Assembly (NCBI GenBank): GCA_030152675.1 | Contig: JASLIY010000063.1 | Span: 1 to 6,892, forward strand | Length of the DNA stretch: 6,892 bases | Direction: 5' to 3' | DNA from: Acinetobacter sp. | GTDB lineage: Bacteria > Pseudomonadota > Gammaproteobacteria > Pseudomonadales > Moraxellaceae | Part shown: positions 6,314 through 6,892 of the stretch, piece by piece | Numbering within the stretch: the stretch's first letter is position 1 | Layout of the letters: every line of letters begins with the position of its first letter | Notes under the pieces: generated by a model | Told to the model about the DNA's origin: nothing | Databases searched by the model: none | The model's input: the letters and a program-made list of their open reading frames with translations, nothing else | Translations under genes and position numbers: made by a program

Positions 6314-6712
6314 ATGGCCGCAATAGATGGCATCATTTACTTAATACTCATTGCCTGCTTACTGCCTTATGCATTTACGATTATTGCCAAAGTCGCAGGG
6401 GGTTTTAAGGCCAAAGATAACCAAAATCCACGTGAGTTCATGGCCAAAACCTCAGGTCTCGCTGCACGTGCCAATGCAGCCCAACAAAATAGTTTTGAAA
6501 GTTTACCTTTATTTATCGCCTCGATTTTGATGGCTGAGTATATGGTTGTGCCGCAGTCGATCACCATGATGCTCGGCAGTGCTTATTTGGTCTTGAGAGT
6601 GATCTATGGACTATGTTATTTGGCCAATCTATCGACCCTTCGATCGGTGATTTGGTTCCTCTCCATGGCATGTCCAATCTTGTTATTGTTGATGATTGCA
6701 CGCATGATTTAA
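6314..6712 (+). CDS. MAPEG family membrane protein
   Basis: A complete 132-residue protein of the MAPEG family (Pfam PF01124), whose eukaryotic members are microsomal glutathione transferases and leukotriene C4 synthase. Four hydrophobic segments lie at about 5-28, 62-78, 82-104 and 110-131. The family hallmark is the loop between the first two helices, with RANAAQQNSFESLPLF at 52-67, matching the R-x-x-x-A-x-x-N-x-x-E-x-x-P-x-F type pattern of bacterial MAPEG proteins. LRVIYGLCYLANLSTLRS (94-111) is the conserved third-helix region, with Y98 and R110. Bacterial members of this branch mostly lack a proven substrate, so glutathione-dependent detoxification is only a family-based possibility. 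An in-frame TAG at 6290-6292 fixes ATG 6314, with GAGAA (6302-6306) as the ribosome site 7 bases away. It stands alone, divergent from the small membrane protein gene, with ppa 127 bases downstream. No convincing terminator follows its stop, so some read-through into ppa is possible. Confidence 0.88.
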   Translation: MAAIDGIIYLILIACLLPYAFTIIAKVAGGFKAKDNQNPREFMAKTSGLAARANAAQQNSFESLPLFIASILMAEYMVVPQSITMMLGSAYLVLRVIYGLCYLANLSTLRSVIWFLSMACPILLLLMIARMI

Positions 6713-6732
6713 ATGGATTGCAGGATAAATTC

Positions 6733-6797
6733 TTCAATTTTTTGATGATTCAAATTGTATAATTGAAAACAGTTCGCGTAATAAAGCGTTATAATTG
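6733..6797 (+). promoter_or_regulatory. ppa promoter region with two perfect TATAAT boxes
   Basis: Two perfect -10 hexamers, TATAAT at 6758-6763 and 6790-6795, lie within an 8-base direct repeat TATAATTG (6758-6765 and 6790-6797) with a 32-base period. Neither has an ideal -35. TTGAAA (6763-6768) lies 21 bases before the second box, and AAAACA (6766-6771) lies 18 bases before it. TTCAAT (6733-6738) lies 19 bases before the first. TTCAATT (6733-6739) and AATTGAA (6761-6767) form a 7-bp inverted repeat enclosing the first box. The downstream box gives a leader of roughly 35-40 bases and is the likelier main start; strong expression of ppa would fit a housekeeping enzyme. Confidence 0.55.
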
Positions 6798-6839
6798 CCG
6801 AGATTTTTAAATACAACCTAAGCTTTTAAAGAGTGTGTT

Positions 6840-6892
6840 ATGAGTTACAGTAATATTCCTGCGGGTAAAGATGTACCCAATGATATCTTTGT
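6840..6892 (+). CDS. ppa: Inorganic pyrophosphatase, N-terminal fragment
   Basis: Only the first 17 codons plus two bases lie in the window, reading MSYSNIPAGKDVPNDIF. This matches the start of family I soluble inorganic pyrophosphatases; E. coli Ppa begins MSLLNVPAGKDLPEDIYV, sharing the PAGKD-x-P-x-DI core. The cytosolic enzyme hydrolyses pyrophosphate to two phosphates with Mg2+, pulling biosynthetic and acyl-activation reactions forward. The active-site residues lie beyond the window edge and cannot be checked. The start is supported by AAAGAG (6828-6833) six bases before the ATG and an in-frame TAA at 6819-6821. It is cut by the window boundary, not broken by mutation. Confidence 0.85.
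   Translation, partial: MSYSNIPAGKDVPNDIF

Noticed and set aside
6727..6743. AAATT-CTTC-AATTT followed by T residues after the MAPEG gene, a possible terminator.
   Set aside because: The stem is only five A-T pairs with no GC, too weak for an intrinsic terminator. The same bases fit the ppa promoter region better.
1..6892. A mobile element, defence cassette, CRISPR array or other undescribed multi-gene system.
   Set aside because: No transposase, integrase, terminal repeats, regularly spaced repeats or unusual gene cluster is visible. All but one of the complete genes belong to well-known chromosomal families.

Overview
The window looks like ordinary core chromosome from a gammaproteobacterium, most likely the genus Acinetobacter. 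The ParC, FadD and inorganic pyrophosphatase start sequences all read like Acinetobacter proteins as I remember them. A few hand-counted 60-base lines give roughly 45-57% GC inside genes, with clearly AT-rich gaps. That would suit a relatively GC-rich Acinetobacter better than A. baumannii (about 39%), but I counted only a few lines and cannot name a species.

Layout, left to right: (1) the last 17 codons of an unidentified + strand gene (1-54); (2) a complete NiaP-type MFS transporter, predicted to import niacin (227-1546); (3) parC, topoisomerase IV subunit A (1728-3953), with wild-type residues at the two main quinolone-resistance positions; (4) a structured AT-rich gap, then fadD, long-chain acyl-CoA synthetase (4097-5770); (5) a symmetrical hairpin terminator (5781-5811) shared by fadD and a convergent - strand gene for a small four-helix membrane protein of unknown function (5814-6209); (6) a divergent promoter region, then a MAPEG-family membrane protein (6314-6712); (7) a promoter region with two perfect TATAAT boxes, then the first 17 codons of ppa, inorganic pyrophosphatase (6840-6892, running off the window).

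The genes do not form one pathway. Each large gene has its own leader of about 100-180 bases, and the mix (vitamin uptake, chromosome decatenation, fatty-acid activation, membrane proteins, pyrophosphate removal) suggests independent housekeeping units. One loose link is that FadD releases pyrophosphate, which Ppa hydrolyses, but nothing here shows co-regulation. All five complete genes have an in-frame stop just upstream of the chosen ATG, so their starts are well fixed; ppa has one too.

I see no mobile element, CRISPR array, tRNA, rRNA, toxin-antitoxin pair or defence-like cassette, and no undescribed system. The observations most worth checking are non-coding: a 15-bp stem-loop between parC and fadD, a perfect dyad at the predicted niaP transcription start, and twin TATAATTG repeats 32 bp apart upstream of ppa. 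No gene-free stretch exceeds 300 bases.
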